A stretch of DNA of 45,675 nucleotides, taken from NCBI GenBank assembly GCA_910589655.1, contig CAJUTJ010000012.1, positions 1 through 45,675 of the forward strand. The letters are read 5' to 3'. Under the pieces are notes generated by a model, which was not told the DNA's origin, made no database searches, and was given only the letters and a program-made list of their open reading frames with translations. The DNA is from an uncultured Acetatifactor sp. (GTDB lineage Bacteria > Bacillota > Clostridia > Lachnospirales > Lachnospiraceae). How positions within the stretch are numbered: position 1 is the stretch's first letter; each line of letters begins with the position of its first letter. The translations under genes and the position numbers were made by a program. Below, piece after piece: positions 23,398 through 32,375 of this stretch.

Positions 23398-25281
23398 ATG
23401 AAAAAGTTAAGGGATGTGCGGGTAGGCATATTGAAAATACCCGTTACCAGAATAATGTTATTAATTATATCGGATATGCTGGCAATTTTGCTGGCATCGG
23501 TATTAAGCCTATATGTACGTTATGATTTTCATTTTATGGACGTCCCCCGTGAATTCTGGGAAACGATATTGGAGGTTTTTCCATATAATGCGGTTATTAC
23601 TCTGCTTATCTTTTATTTTTTCCGGTTATACAATAGTGTGTGGAGATATGCCTCGGACAGGGAGCTGGTGAACAGCGGAATTGCCGTTTTGATCTGTGCG
23701 GTGGTTCAGCCCGTGCTTTTTTGGCTGTCAGGCAGGCGTCTGCCCTTGAGTTACCCCTTTTTCTATGGGCTTTTTCTGCTGCTTTTTACTGCGGGGGTCA
23801 GGTTCAGCTACCGGATTATGCGGATGCTGCAGAACAGACGGCTTAATCACAGAATAGGGCTTGCAAGGGTAAACTGTATGATCGTGGGCGCCGGAGCGGC
23901 GGCAAACGCTATGATGAAGGAAATCGAAACAAGCAATTACCTGAGTATGAACGTGGCCTGTGCCATTGACGATAATCCGGGCTGCCACGGAAAATATCTT
24001 CGGGGAGTGCCCATTGTGGGCGGCCGGGAAAGTATTCCCGATAATGTTCAGAAATACAATATTGACGAAATTATTATTGCGATTCCCTCCGCCGGAAGGG
24101 GTGAGTTGAAGCCGATTTTGGAAATCTGTAAGGAGACCGGCTGCAAGATGCGCATACTGCCGGGAATGTACCAGCTGATAAACGGAGATGTCAATGTCTC
24201 CAAGCTGAGAGAGGTGCAGGTGGAGGATTTGCTGGGGCGGGAACCCATTGAGGTCAATGTGGACGAGATCATCGGCTATGTGAGCGGTAAAATAGTCCTT
24301 GTAACCGGCGGCGGCGGATCCATCGGAAGTGAGCTGTGCAGACAGATTGCCCAGCACACGCCCAGACAGCTGCTTATTTTTGATATTTATGAAAACAATG
24401 TATATGAGATCCAGCAGGAACTGAAACAGAAATATCCGGAGCTGGATTTAATCGTGCTCATCGGCTCCGTGCGCAACGAGGCCAGAGTGGACAGTATTTT
24501 CCAGAAGTATCATCCCGATATCATTTACCATGCGGCGGCTCATAAACATGTTCCGCTGATGGAAGACAGCCCCCATGAAGCCATTAAAAACAATGTGTTC
24601 GGTACGCTGAATGTGGCAAAGGCGGCGGATTTGTACGGTGCAAGGAGATTTGTGATGATCTCTACGGATAAAGCGGTGAATCCTACCAATATCATGGGAG
24701 CCAGTAAGAGAATCTGTGAGATGATCATTCAGAATCTGAACAAAAAGTCCACTACCAATTATGTGGCAGTCCGGTTCGGAAATGTACTGGGCAGTAACGG
24801 CAGCGTAATCCCCCTGTTTAAGAAACAGATTGAGCATGGCGGGCCTGTGACGGTTACACACCCCGATATTATCCGCTACTTTATGACGATTCCGGAAGCT
24901 ACCTCTCTGGTGCTTCAGGCAGGCGCTTATGCCAGAGGCGGGGAAATTTTTGTGTTGGATATGGGAGAACCCATGAAAATACTGGATCTGGCTAAGAATT
25001 TGATACAGTTGTCAGGATATAAGGTGGGGGAGGACATTAAAATAGAATTTACAGGACTGCGTCCCGGAGAGAAGATGTATGAGGAGCTTCTGATGAACGA
25101 AGAGGGACTGCGGGAGACTGCGAATAAGATGATTTATATCGGTAAGCCTATCAAGTATAACTCTGACGTTTTTGAACATCAGCTTCAGGAGCTGTATGAA
25201 GCTTGTCTGGACGAGGCTTCCGACATACGGGAAAAAGTAAAAGAAATCGTACCTACTTATGAATATGAGAGGATGGGATAG
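23398..25281 (+). CDS. CapD/PglF-type UDP-sugar 4,6-dehydratase (membrane)
   Basis: A 627-residue enzyme. Four N-terminal hydrophobic segments are followed by a first Rossmann fold (VGAGAAANAMMKE) and a second, catalytic NAD-binding fold (VTGGGGSIGSE near residue 302). The catalytic motif STDKAVNPTNIMGASK near 422-437 has Met where classical SDR enzymes have Tyr, as in PglF-like dehydratases. The family converts UDP-GlcNAc to the 4-keto-6-deoxy sugar, a precursor of diNAcBac, FucNAc or QuiNAc. The start at 23398 is preferred because the protein then begins next to the first helix; its ribosome binding site (GAGG at about 12 bases) is mediocre. An in-frame ATG at 23236 lies inside the tandem repeat. 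The phosphoglycosyl transferase gene follows after 3 bases. Confidence 0.88.
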   Translation: MKKLRDVRVGILKIPVTRIMLLIISDMLAILLASVLSLYVRYDFHFMDVPREFWETILEVFPYNAVITLLIFYFFRLYNSVWRYASDRELVNSGIAVLICAVVQPVLFWLSGRRLPLSYPFFYGLFLLLFTAGVRFSYRIMRMLQNRRLNHRIGLARVNCMIVGAGAAANAMMKEIETSNYLSMNVACAIDDNPGCHGKYLRGVPIVGGRESIPDNVQKYNIDEIIIAIPSAGRGELKPILEICKETGCKMRILPGMYQLINGDVNVSKLREVQVEDLLGREPIEVNVDEIIGYVSGKIVLVTGGGGSIGSELCRQIAQHTPRQLLIFDIYENNVYEIQQELKQKYPELDLIVLIGSVRNEARVDSIFQKYHPDIIYHAAAHKHVPLMEDSPHEAIKNNVFGTLNVAKAADLYGARRFVMISTDKAVNPTNIMGASKRICEMIIQNLNKKSTTNYVAVRFGNVLGSNGSVIPLFKKQIEHGGPVTVTHPDIIRYFMTIPEATSLVLQAGAYARGGEIFVLDMGEPMKILDLAKNLIQLSGYKVGEDIKIEFTGLRPGEKMYEELLMNEEGLRETANKMIYIGKPIKYNSDVFEHQLQELYEACLDEASDIREKVKEIVPTYEYERMG

Positions 25282-25284
25282 CCT

Positions 25285-25920
25285 ATGTATCAACATGTAA
25301 AACGAGGTATTGATTTTGTGATGGCATCGGTGGGGCTGGTAATTCTTTCCCCACTTTTTCTGGTTCTGATTGTTGCCATTAAAGCGGATTCCAAGGGTCC
25401 GATACTATTCCGGCAGAAAAGGGTCGGTATCCATAAATCTCATTTTAACATCTTAAAGTTCAGAACCATGCGGACGGATACGCCAAAGGATACCCCTACG
25501 CATCTTTTGAAGAATCCGGAACAATATATCACAAGAATCGGAAAATTCTTGAGAAAGACCAGTTTGGACGAGCTGCCCCAGATTATTAATATTATAAAAG
25601 GCGATATGGCTATAGTAGGCCCCAGACCGGCGCTCTGGAATCAGTATGACTTAATTGAGGAAAGGGATAAGTACGGAGCAAATGATATACGTCCGGGTCT
25701 CACGGGCTGGGCTCAGATCAACGGACGGGATGAACTGGAAATACCCGTGAAGGCGAAACTGGACGGCGAGTATGTGAAAAAAATGGGCTTGGGAATGGAT
25801 ATAAGATGTTTTTTGGGCACTTTCCTCAGTGTTCTCCGCGGGGACGGAGTGGTGGAAGGCGGTACGGGAAGTATGAAAGGCGGAGAGGGCAATGAGCTTT
25901 CCCGGAAGGATAATGGTTGA
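25285..25920 (+). CDS. Short initiating phosphoglycosyl transferase (PglC-like)
   Basis: A 211-residue monotopic membrane enzyme. A single N-terminal hydrophobic segment (about 13-35) precedes the catalytic core with KFRTMRTDTP, SLDELPQIINIIKGDMA, IVGPRPALW and RPGLTGWAQINGRD. It is the minimal class that transfers a phospho-sugar from UDP-sugar to undecaprenyl phosphate. Coupling to the dehydratase three bases upstream suggests it uses a 6-deoxy amino sugar. It is the second initiating enzyme in the locus, so either two glycans are made here or one enzyme is a spare. Confidence 0.9.
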   Translation: MYQHVKRGIDFVMASVGLVILSPLFLVLIVAIKADSKGPILFRQKRVGIHKSHFNILKFRTMRTDTPKDTPTHLLKNPEQYITRIGKFLRKTSLDELPQIINIIKGDMAIVGPRPALWNQYDLIEERDKYGANDIRPGLTGWAQINGRDELEIPVKAKLDGEYVKKMGLGMDIRCFLGTFLSVLRGDGVVEGGTGSMKGGEGNELSRKDNG

Positions 25921-25979
25921 ACAGATAATGCTGCTATTGAGGTATGTTAGTATTTATAACAGCGTCAGGGTCAATGTTA

Positions 25980-26013
25980 TGATGCCCTGTTGCCTGCAGC
26001 GGGGTTGTTGACT
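25980..26013 (+). repeat. Module B hairpin repeat
   Basis: A second copy of the 13206-13239 module (TGATGCCCTGTTGCC then TGCAGCGGGG and TTGTTGACT). It differs at two positions. The stem is weaker than in the first copy. Confidence 0.65.
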
Positions 26014-26050
26014 TAGAGATATCCTTCCGAAGGAAAAGTTGCGTTTTCAG

Positions 26051-26094
26051 GCAGCCTTACGAGATAAATATTTTATTTGCAAGGCGGCTTTTTG
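26051..26094 (+). terminator. Possible intrinsic terminator
   Basis: GCCTT (26054-26058) pairs with AAGGC (26081-26085) and an inner AAATA/TATTT stem. GGC and a run of five T follow. It lies between the PglC-like and epimerase genes. The stem is interrupted, so termination may be partial. Confidence 0.35.
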
Positions 26095-26144
26095 TACAAG
26101 GCGACAAGGTTGACGGAGGGGATTCAGAGAGGCATGGGATAGGA

Positions 26145-27044
26145 ATGAAGAGGATACTGATTACCGGAATAAACAGTTATATCGGAAATGCCGTGGAGCT
26201 ATATCTGCAATTGTATAATGCCCACGCCGGAAGAGAGCTATATCGGACGGAGAAAATAAGCCTCCGCGGCGAGGAATGGAAAAGCATGAACTTTTCCGCC
26301 TACGATACGGTGCTGGATGTAGCCGGAATAGCTCATGCGGATATCGGCGGAGTGTCGGAGGAGACCAAGGCTTTGTACTACCGTGTCAACTGTGAGCTGG
26401 CGGAAGCCGTTGCCGTCAAGGCCAAGGAAGAGGGAGTAAAGCAGTTTATCTATATGAGCAGCGTTATTGTCTATGGGGACAGCGCACTTCCGGGGCAACA
26501 AAAGCACATTACCGCAGAGACCGTACCGGCGCCCTCTAATTTCTATGGCGACAGCAAGTACCAAGGAGAATTACGATTGCAGAAGCTGGGGACGGAAGGC
26601 TTTTCGGCAGCCGTCATCAGGGCTCCCATGATTTACGGGAAAGGAAGCAAGGGAAATTTCCCCACGCTGGTAAAACTGGCCGGGAAAATGCCGGTATTTC
26701 CACGGATAGATAACCGGCGCAGTATGCTTTATGTGGAGAATCTGGCGGAATTTATCCGGCTGCTGGCGGAGGCCGGAACCGGAGGAACCTTTTTCCCGCA
26801 GAATGACGAATATGTAACCACTGCGGAGATGGTGCGGCAGATCGGAGAAGTTCGGGGAAGAAAGGTACGGCTGTGGAAAGCTCTGAATCCTTTGACAGTC
26901 ATGGCTTCCAAAATGCCGGGGAAAATCGGCGGCATGGCTCGAAAAGCATTCGGCTCCCTGACCATCGATCAGGAATTGAGTAACCGGGAAATCGCAGGCT
27001 ACCGGATCTGTTCTTTGGAGGAGAGCATTAGAAGGAGTATTTAA
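26145..27044 (+). CDS. NAD-dependent sugar epimerase/dehydratase (extended SDR)
   Basis: A 299-residue Rossmann-fold enzyme with the N-terminal cofactor loop TGINSYIGNA, the active-site MSSVIVYG segment and YGDSKYQGE (Tyr-x3-Lys catalytic pair). This places it in the extended SDR family of nucleotide-sugar epimerases and 4-ketoreductases. It probably acts on the 4-keto product of the dehydratase at 23398 (inference from context). It is separated from the PglC-like gene by repeats and a possible terminator and has only a weak ribosome binding site. Confidence 0.85.
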   Translation: MKRILITGINSYIGNAVELYLQLYNAHAGRELYRTEKISLRGEEWKSMNFSAYDTVLDVAGIAHADIGGVSEETKALYYRVNCELAEAVAVKAKEEGVKQFIYMSSVIVYGDSALPGQQKHITAETVPAPSNFYGDSKYQGELRLQKLGTEGFSAAVIRAPMIYGKGSKGNFPTLVKLAGKMPVFPRIDNRRSMLYVENLAEFIRLLAEAGTGGTFFPQNDEYVTTAEMVRQIGEVRGRKVRLWKALNPLTVMASKMPGKIGGMARKAFGSLTIDQELSNREIAGYRICSLEESIRRSI

Positions 27045-27072
27045 GTTATTTTTTGTGATATGGCAGAAGGTG

Positions 27073-27150
27073 TGAAACGAAGTCATTCCTTGGCTTACGG
27101 CAATTCGTTGATTGTTTGTGCCGACGGCGTCGGCATGTCTGGAAAGTGTG
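27073..27150 (+). repeat. Modules A and C directly joined
   Basis: 27073-27112 repeats module A of 13075-13113 (GAAACGAAGTCATTCCTTGG ...), and 27111-27150 repeats module C (TTTGTGCCG ... TCGGCATG ... AAGTGTG). At 13 kb the two are separated by about 125 bases including module B. This stretch lies at the left edge of the AT-rich ATPase gene. Confidence 0.7.
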
Positions 27151-27168
27151 ATAAATGGGGAGACTAAA

Positions 27169-29364
27169 ATGGGTGATAAGGCGAAGAACAGCGAATTGAA
27201 AGGGAAAATAAGCAAGAATATAAAAAATTTGTATCTAGATCCAAATAATTACAGATTTGTAGATGATTTGAATTACGAAAATGTCAACGATGAGAAATTA
27301 ACAGACGAAAAAGTACAACGTCGAACGAGGAATTTTATTGAAGGCCCTAAAAGAGAAAGAATTAGAGACTTAATTGATAGTTTTAAATCAAACGGATATC
27401 TTAAAGTTGATGTAATTCAACTGAGGGATCTTGGGGATAATCACTTTCTGGTAATTGAAGGAAATCGAAGGGTGGCTGCACTTAAGTGTCTTCAGGAGGA
27501 CTTTAATAATGGTTTGTCTATTGGAAAATTGGATCCGCAAGTTTTTTCCAGTGTTCCTTCTGAGATTAATGACGAAAAGGACGGTTTGGATCATCTAATT
27601 ATAATGGGGCTTAAGCATATCAGCGGTAACAAGAAATGGGCAGCGATCAATCAGGCACAGCTGATTTATGATTATTTGACAAAATATTGGAGCGATAAAA
27701 AAGAATATCAGGCAAAAGAAATCGAGCTGTGTAATTCTCTGGGAATTTCAAAGTCAAAGCTGAGGAATTCTCAGAGGGCATATCATCTGATTAACTCATA
27801 TAAAGAAAGTGACTATGGGGATCAATTCGTAAGCAATATGTATTCTATTTTTGAAGAAGTAATGAAGAGACCTGTATTCCGAAATTGGTTGGACTGGGAT
27901 GATGACACGTATATTTCCCAAAACAAGGTGAATGAACAGCGGTTATTTTCGTGGCTTTCAACAAGCGATGCCGTAGGTGAAGATGAAGAAGAGGGTGAAG
28001 AAGACCATATCAGCGGACCTATTATAACCAAGGCTTTTGAAGTCCGTGACTTGGCAGATTTTATTGCTAATGAGAAAATGCTTGTAACCATGGAGAAATG
28101 GCATAGCATTGGAAGAGCAATGCTTGAAAACGGCACTGATAATAGGTTGTCAATAGACAAGTCTATTGAAGCGGTTGTCGAAAATATCCGAACTATTAGA
28201 AGATATGCGGATGTTTTGGAGGAGGAGGATCTTGCACAATTAGAAGTTGCTGAGAAGGAATTAGGGGTAATGATTCCACGGAGAATGATATCGGAATTAT
28301 CTAGCAATGGAGTGAATGTGTGCTTTTCTGTCGGAAAAATAAAGCATTATTCGAAACTTCAAGTGGAGAGGTTTAAAAAAATCTCAGGATTGCAGATTGA
28401 TAACTTACGCAGGATTAATATCTTTGCAGGTCCTAACAATTCCGGAAAAACCACGATTTTAGAAGCTGTGTATTTGTTATGCCATCAGAATGACATCAGT
28501 GCATTATTGGATTTGGCAAAGTGCAGAAACAGGAATAGGGGTATTACATCCCAATATCTGTATTCATTGCTGGATCAAGGTTTCAGCATAAAAGGGGAGT
28601 TTAACGACTGTCCCGTGTCTGCCGTCATTGTCAGGTATCAGGATCATCAAGTGGAAAAGCACGACGATTATATTACATCCATTCAGGCAGATGGCTTAAT
28701 AGAAGATAAAGCTGCCAAGATGAAGCTCCATTTGTATGGGAAGAATCCACCGGAAAGGGAATATGAGTCGATACAACATATCTGTAAGGCCATATACAGC
28801 AGTCCATATTATTATCGGCCGGAAGAGCTCTATCAGTTATATGCGAAAGCCATCGAAGCCAAGTCAAATGGAAAAATGATTTTTGAGCAAGTGCTGGAGT
28901 TTATTAGAAGGGTTGATCCCAGCATAAAGAATATTTTTTTAATAGAAGAAAACGGAGTAAAAAGCTTTCGGGTTGACTCGGATCGTTTTATGGATAAAAA
29001 TATGGAATTATCCAGTTATGGAGAGGGCTTGGTTAGAATTTTTGAGCTGGGGCTGGGTATGTCTAACTGCAAGAATGGTATATTGTTGATAGATGAATTT
29101 GAGACGGCGATTCATTATTCTTTGTTGGTTGAATTTACAAGAGTTATTCAAGAATTGGCCAATGAGTTCAATGTTCAGGTATTTATCACGACTCACTCAA
29201 AAGAATGTATTGACGCATTTGTAAAAAATGAATATGGAAACAACGAGATATCGGCATATCTGGTTGACAGTACAGAGGAGAAAGCCATGATTAAAAATAT
29301 TACGGGCGAGGATCTGGAATTTTTGGTGGACAGCATCTCATTTGATCTTCGAGGAGGATGGTAA
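27169..29364 (+). CDS. ParB-like domain fused to OLD/AAA-type ATPase
   Basis: A 731-residue cytoplasmic protein. Residues about 15-130 resemble the ParB/Srx fold: a DPNNYRF strand, a DSFKSNGYLKVDVIQL segment and an EGNRRVAALK box at about 97-106. The middle (130-400) is mostly helical and acidic. The C-terminal part is an ABC-like AAA ATPase. It has Walker A GPNNSGKT at 421-428, an SYGEG signature-like motif near 615, Walker B ILLIDE ending at D642-E643, and the switch ITTHS. This ATPase type occurs in OLD, GajA and AriA. Its base composition (18 G+C of 60 at 27181-27240 versus 33 of 60 at 26761-26820) differs from its neighbours. The start follows GGGGAG. Role in defence is inferred. Confidence 0.82.
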   Translation: MGDKAKNSELKGKISKNIKNLYLDPNNYRFVDDLNYENVNDEKLTDEKVQRRTRNFIEGPKRERIRDLIDSFKSNGYLKVDVIQLRDLGDNHFLVIEGNRRVAALKCLQEDFNNGLSIGKLDPQVFSSVPSEINDEKDGLDHLIIMGLKHISGNKKWAAINQAQLIYDYLTKYWSDKKEYQAKEIELCNSLGISKSKLRNSQRAYHLINSYKESDYGDQFVSNMYSIFEEVMKRPVFRNWLDWDDDTYISQNKVNEQRLFSWLSTSDAVGEDEEEGEEDHISGPIITKAFEVRDLADFIANEKMLVTMEKWHSIGRAMLENGTDNRLSIDKSIEAVVENIRTIRRYADVLEEEDLAQLEVAEKELGVMIPRRMISELSSNGVNVCFSVGKIKHYSKLQVERFKKISGLQIDNLRRINIFAGPNNSGKTTILEAVYLLCHQNDISALLDLAKCRNRNRGITSQYLYSLLDQGFSIKGEFNDCPVSAVIVRYQDHQVEKHDDYITSIQADGLIEDKAAKMKLHLYGKNPPEREYESIQHICKAIYSSPYYYRPEELYQLYAKAIEAKSNGKMIFEQVLEFIRRVDPSIKNIFLIEENGVKSFRVDSDRFMDKNMELSSYGEGLVRIFELGLGMSNCKNGILLIDEFETAIHYSLLVEFTRVIQELANEFNVQVFITTHSKECIDAFVKNEYGNNEISAYLVDSTEEKAMIKNITGEDLEFLVDSISFDLRGGW

Positions 29365-29436
29365 TTCTGAAAAAGGCGATTCTTGCAGCAATTTATTAAT
29401 TGTAGAAAGTTTGCTGAAATATACAAGGGGGATAAA

Positions 29437-29491
29437 GTTGAAGGAAATGTACTTTCAACCTCCCGGATTTAAGTGTCCGCAAAAGCGGACA
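29437..29491 (+). repeat. Diverged double-hairpin repeat before the TOPRIM gene
   Basis: Related to 19225-19339. Hairpin one is GTTGAAGG/CTTTCAAC with one mismatch, and hairpin two is TGTCCGC/GCGGACA with an AAAA loop. It ends four bases before the GGGAG ribosome binding site of the TOPRIM gene, so its folding could affect translation. Confidence 0.7.
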
Positions 29492-29504
29492 GATGGGAGC
29501 AAAA

Positions 29505-30371
29505 GTGATAATTAGTGTGGTATTATGCGAAGGGGTGCATGACATTGCATTTATCTCAAAGATACTTTGCGCATACGGATGTATGGAGTATAAGCGAAAG
29601 ATAAAGGACTATCCTTTTCCGGTTAATGATCAGATTAAGAATAACTATGCGAAAGATGCTATTGGCGAAAAGATTATTGGCTCCGGCCCGGACTCTCCTT
29701 TTGTGCCCAAGGCGGTATATACAGATGGAAGAAAATTGATATTTTTCCATAATTTAAACGGTGATGCCGATACGGAAAAAAGATATGAACTTATTGAACA
29801 GTATCAAAAAAATAAAATTGCATTGAAATTTAAAAATCCGGACGAAATAGAGAAATTTGAATTTTATTTATTTTATGATGCGGATGATTTAGGGGTTGAG
29901 GGCAGGCTGGACTGGATAAAAAACCGATTTGCAGGTAAATTTAGAATAGCGGCAGGAGACATAGCACAAGGCAAAAAAGTCTGCGTGCAGGATATAACTT
30001 TGGGGACATATGTTTTTCATAAGCCCCATTCAAATGCTTTCGAACAGAAAAACATACAGAAGGGTACATTGGAGGATCAGCTGCTTGCTCTTATGCATAT
30101 TGATAATGGTGCATTGTTTCAAAAAGCAGCAAAATTTTTAGATGCAAACATTTTGGAGCCTGAACGAACAAAGGAATATGACGCAAAGCAGGACAAGTAT
30201 GTAGGCTCCAAGAAATATAAACCTAAAAAATCGCAAATTTCTGTAGCAGGACAGTTGCAGTTTTCCGGAATGAATAATTCCGTCATTATTCTGAAATCAG
30301 ATTACATTAAAAAGCAAACTATATTGCAGGATATAGAATGTAAGAGAATAGCCGAAATGATTTTAGAGTAA
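29505..30371 (+). CDS. Small TOPRIM-domain protein
   Basis: A 288-residue protein. The first strand is followed by LCEGVHDIAF, giving the TOPRIM catalytic Glu (E9), and YLFYDADDLG gives the D-x-D pair (D125, D127). This is the metal site shared by topoisomerases, primases and OLD-family nucleases, and also seen in AriB/DUF4435. The rest is unrecognised, with a Lys-rich stretch near 225-250. A GTG at 29505 with GGGAG five bases upstream is preferred; an ATG at 29493, giving four more residues, is possible. It is 140 bases after the ParB-ATPase gene on the same strand and shares its AT-rich composition, so the two probably form one system. Confidence 0.75.
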   Translation: MIISVVLCEGVHDIAFISKILCAYGCMEYKRKIKDYPFPVNDQIKNNYAKDAIGEKIIGSGPDSPFVPKAVYTDGRKLIFFHNLNGDADTEKRYELIEQYQKNKIALKFKNPDEIEKFEFYLFYDADDLGVEGRLDWIKNRFAGKFRIAAGDIAQGKKVCVQDITLGTYVFHKPHSNAFEQKNIQKGTLEDQLLALMHIDNGALFQKAAKFLDANILEPERTKEYDAKQDKYVGSKKYKPKKSQISVAGQLQFSGMNNSVIILKSDYIKKQTILQDIECKRIAEMILE

Positions 30372-30393
30372 AAGAGGAGCATACCCAAAGACA

Positions 30394-31131
30394 ATGAAAA
30401 TCAGTGTGATTACGGTAACATACAACAGTGAACAGGGAATAGGGAAGACCATAGAATCTGTCTTGGCGCAGACTTTCGGAGAGATAGAATATTGGATCAT
30501 AGACGGAAAGAGCAGTGACAGAACCGTGGAGATTGCGGAGAGCTATCGGAAGGCTCTGGAAGAAAAGGGCATCACATACAAAATTGTCAGCGAGTCCGAC
30601 GGCGGGATATATGACGCCATGAATAAGGGAATCCGTCTGGCAGAGGGGGATGTCATCGGTCTGCTGAACAGCGAGGACACTTATGAGCCTTGTGCCCTAC
30701 AGACCGTGGCGGAAACTTTTGAAAAAACAGACTGTGAGCTGATGTTTGCGGACATTAGGATTCACAAGCCGGACGGCAGCAGCTTTGTGAAAAAGGCCAG
30801 ACTCCGCAGCTTCCAGACCTCCCGGGACTGGAACCATCCGACTACCTTTGTGCGGGCGGAGGTTTATAAGGCCAATCCCTTCCGAAATCTGGGGATACAT
30901 GACGACTACGGATTTTTCCTCCAAATGAAGAGCCAGAACCGAAAGATTGTGACGGTGGACAAGGTGCTGGCTCATTTCCGGATGGGGGGCGCCAGCAATC
31001 GTAAGAATTTAAAGGCGGCGAAAAAAAGGATTATAGATCGCTATAAATACTGTTACCGGATTAACGGGTATAGCAGGCTGTATATGATAGAGTGTGTTGC
31101 TATTGAGGCGGCGAAGATGATTTTGGGGTGA
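30394..31131 (+). CDS. Glycosyltransferase family 2 (WcaA/WcaE-like)
   Basis: A 245-residue GT2 enzyme with SVITVTYNSEQGI, the DGKSSDRT segment and SESDGGIYDAMNKGI. The last is typical of the colanic-acid-type subgroup, in which the acidic site reads LLNSEDTYEP instead of DxD. A WNHPTTFVRAEVY segment follows. It returns the locus to sugar chemistry immediately after the TOPRIM gene. The ribosome binding site (AGAGGAG) is about 15 bases from the ATG, rather far. Confidence 0.88.
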   Translation: MKISVITVTYNSEQGIGKTIESVLAQTFGEIEYWIIDGKSSDRTVEIAESYRKALEEKGITYKIVSESDGGIYDAMNKGIRLAEGDVIGLLNSEDTYEPCALQTVAETFEKTDCELMFADIRIHKPDGSSFVKKARLRSFQTSRDWNHPTTFVRAEVYKANPFRNLGIHDDYGFFLQMKSQNRKIVTVDKVLAHFRMGGASNRKNLKAAKKRIIDRYKYCYRINGYSRLYMIECVAIEAAKMILG

Positions 31132-31145
31132 CGGGGTGACTGACA

Positions 31146-32375
31146 ATGAAAATACTGCAGATTAACAGCCATTATAACCAAGGCGGCGCCGCCAGAATCG
31201 TGGCCTGTATACACAGACAGCTTCTCCGGGCGGGGGAGGAATCCTATGTGGCATTCGGAAGGGGAAGGGTTCCGGAGGAACCCAATATTTACCGTATCGA
31301 CAAACCCGCGGAAATCTATATTTCCGCGTTGGAAAGCCGTGTGACAGGTATAAACGGATGGGGGAACCGGGCCGCCGCCAAAAGGCTGATCCGGCTTATG
31401 GAAAAGGTACGTCCCGATGTGGTTCATATGCATACGCTGCACGGCTATTATGTAAATCTGCCCATGCTGTTTCGTTACTTAAATGTCCGCCAAATCCCCT
31501 GTGTATGGACTTTTCATGACTGTCATGCCTTTGTGGGTAACTGCGGTTACTATTTTGCGTGTGGGAAATGGAAAGACGGGTGCGGAAAATGCCCTAATCT
31601 TGCGGGCTATCCTTCCAGTCTCTTTTTTGACTTTACCGCTTTTATGTGGAGGAGAAAGAAAGAACTGTTTACTTCGGGAGAGAGGAAAGTCATTGTTTCT
31701 CCTTCCGATTGGCTTACCGGAGAGGCAAAGAAATCTTTTTTCGGAAAGTATCCCTGTATTACCATACGGAACGGAATCGACGTAAACAACACTTTTTTCC
31801 TCAGAGACAGAGGGGCATGTAGGGAAAAGTACGGATATCAGCCCGGAGAAAAGCTGGTACTGGGAATTGCGGTAGGTTACAGCGATCCCAGAAAGGGAGC
31901 AAAATATATCATTCGGCTGGCAAAAGATCTGGAGAGAAAAGCAAAGGTGATTTTGATAGGCTGGGAGCGGAAGAATGATGCCATGCTGGAGGGATGTACC
32001 AATGTGATACCCTTGCCGTCCACGAGCAGTATAGAAATGCTGGCGGAATATTACAGTCTGGCGGATGTGTTTGTATTGCCTTCTTTAGCGGAAAATTATG
32101 CCACTACCGCACTGGAATCCATGGCCTGCGGTACGCCTGTGGTGGGATTCGAGGTGGGCGGGATTCCGGAGCAGCTGTCCGGAGGAAGAGGAATCGTCGT
32201 AAAACCGGGAGATCAGCAGGCATTTACGGCGGCCGTAGAGAAGGTTTTGGAAGGAGGAGGCACTCTCCTTGGCAGAGAACGTCTGGCCGAAGCAATACGA
32301 AGGGAAAATTCCACGGAGAAAATGACGGAAGCATATTTGGAGATATACGGCCGGTTGATAAGAGGAGATCTATGA
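31146..32375 (+). CDS. Glycosyltransferase family 4
   Basis: A 409-residue GT-B enzyme. The N-terminal domain has INSHYNQGGAARIV and a cysteine-rich segment (HDCHAFVGNCGYYFACG, then CGKCP) characteristic of one GT4 subgroup and possibly metal-binding. The C-terminal domain has AVGYSDPRKGAKYII and the donor motif PSLAENYATTALESMACGTPVVG. The stop codon overlaps the next start by four bases (ATGA). Confidence 0.9.
   Translation: MKILQINSHYNQGGAARIVACIHRQLLRAGEESYVAFGRGRVPEEPNIYRIDKPAEIYISALESRVTGINGWGNRAAAKRLIRLMEKVRPDVVHMHTLHGYYVNLPMLFRYLNVRQIPCVWTFHDCHAFVGNCGYYFACGKWKDGCGKCPNLAGYPSSLFFDFTAFMWRRKKELFTSGERKVIVSPSDWLTGEAKKSFFGKYPCITIRNGIDVNNTFFLRDRGACREKYGYQPGEKLVLGIAVGYSDPRKGAKYIIRLAKDLERKAKVILIGWERKNDAMLEGCTNVIPLPSTSSIEMLAEYYSLADVFVLPSLAENYATTALESMACGTPVVGFEVGGIPEQLSGGRGIVVKPGDQQAFTAAVEKVLEGGGTLLGRERLAEAIRRENSTEKMTEAYLEIYGRLIRGDL

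Noticed and set aside
31994..32371. N-terminal extension of the GT2 gene at 32372
   Set aside because: It only shadows the 3' end of the GT4 gene in another frame; the ATG at 32372 has a strong ribosome binding site.
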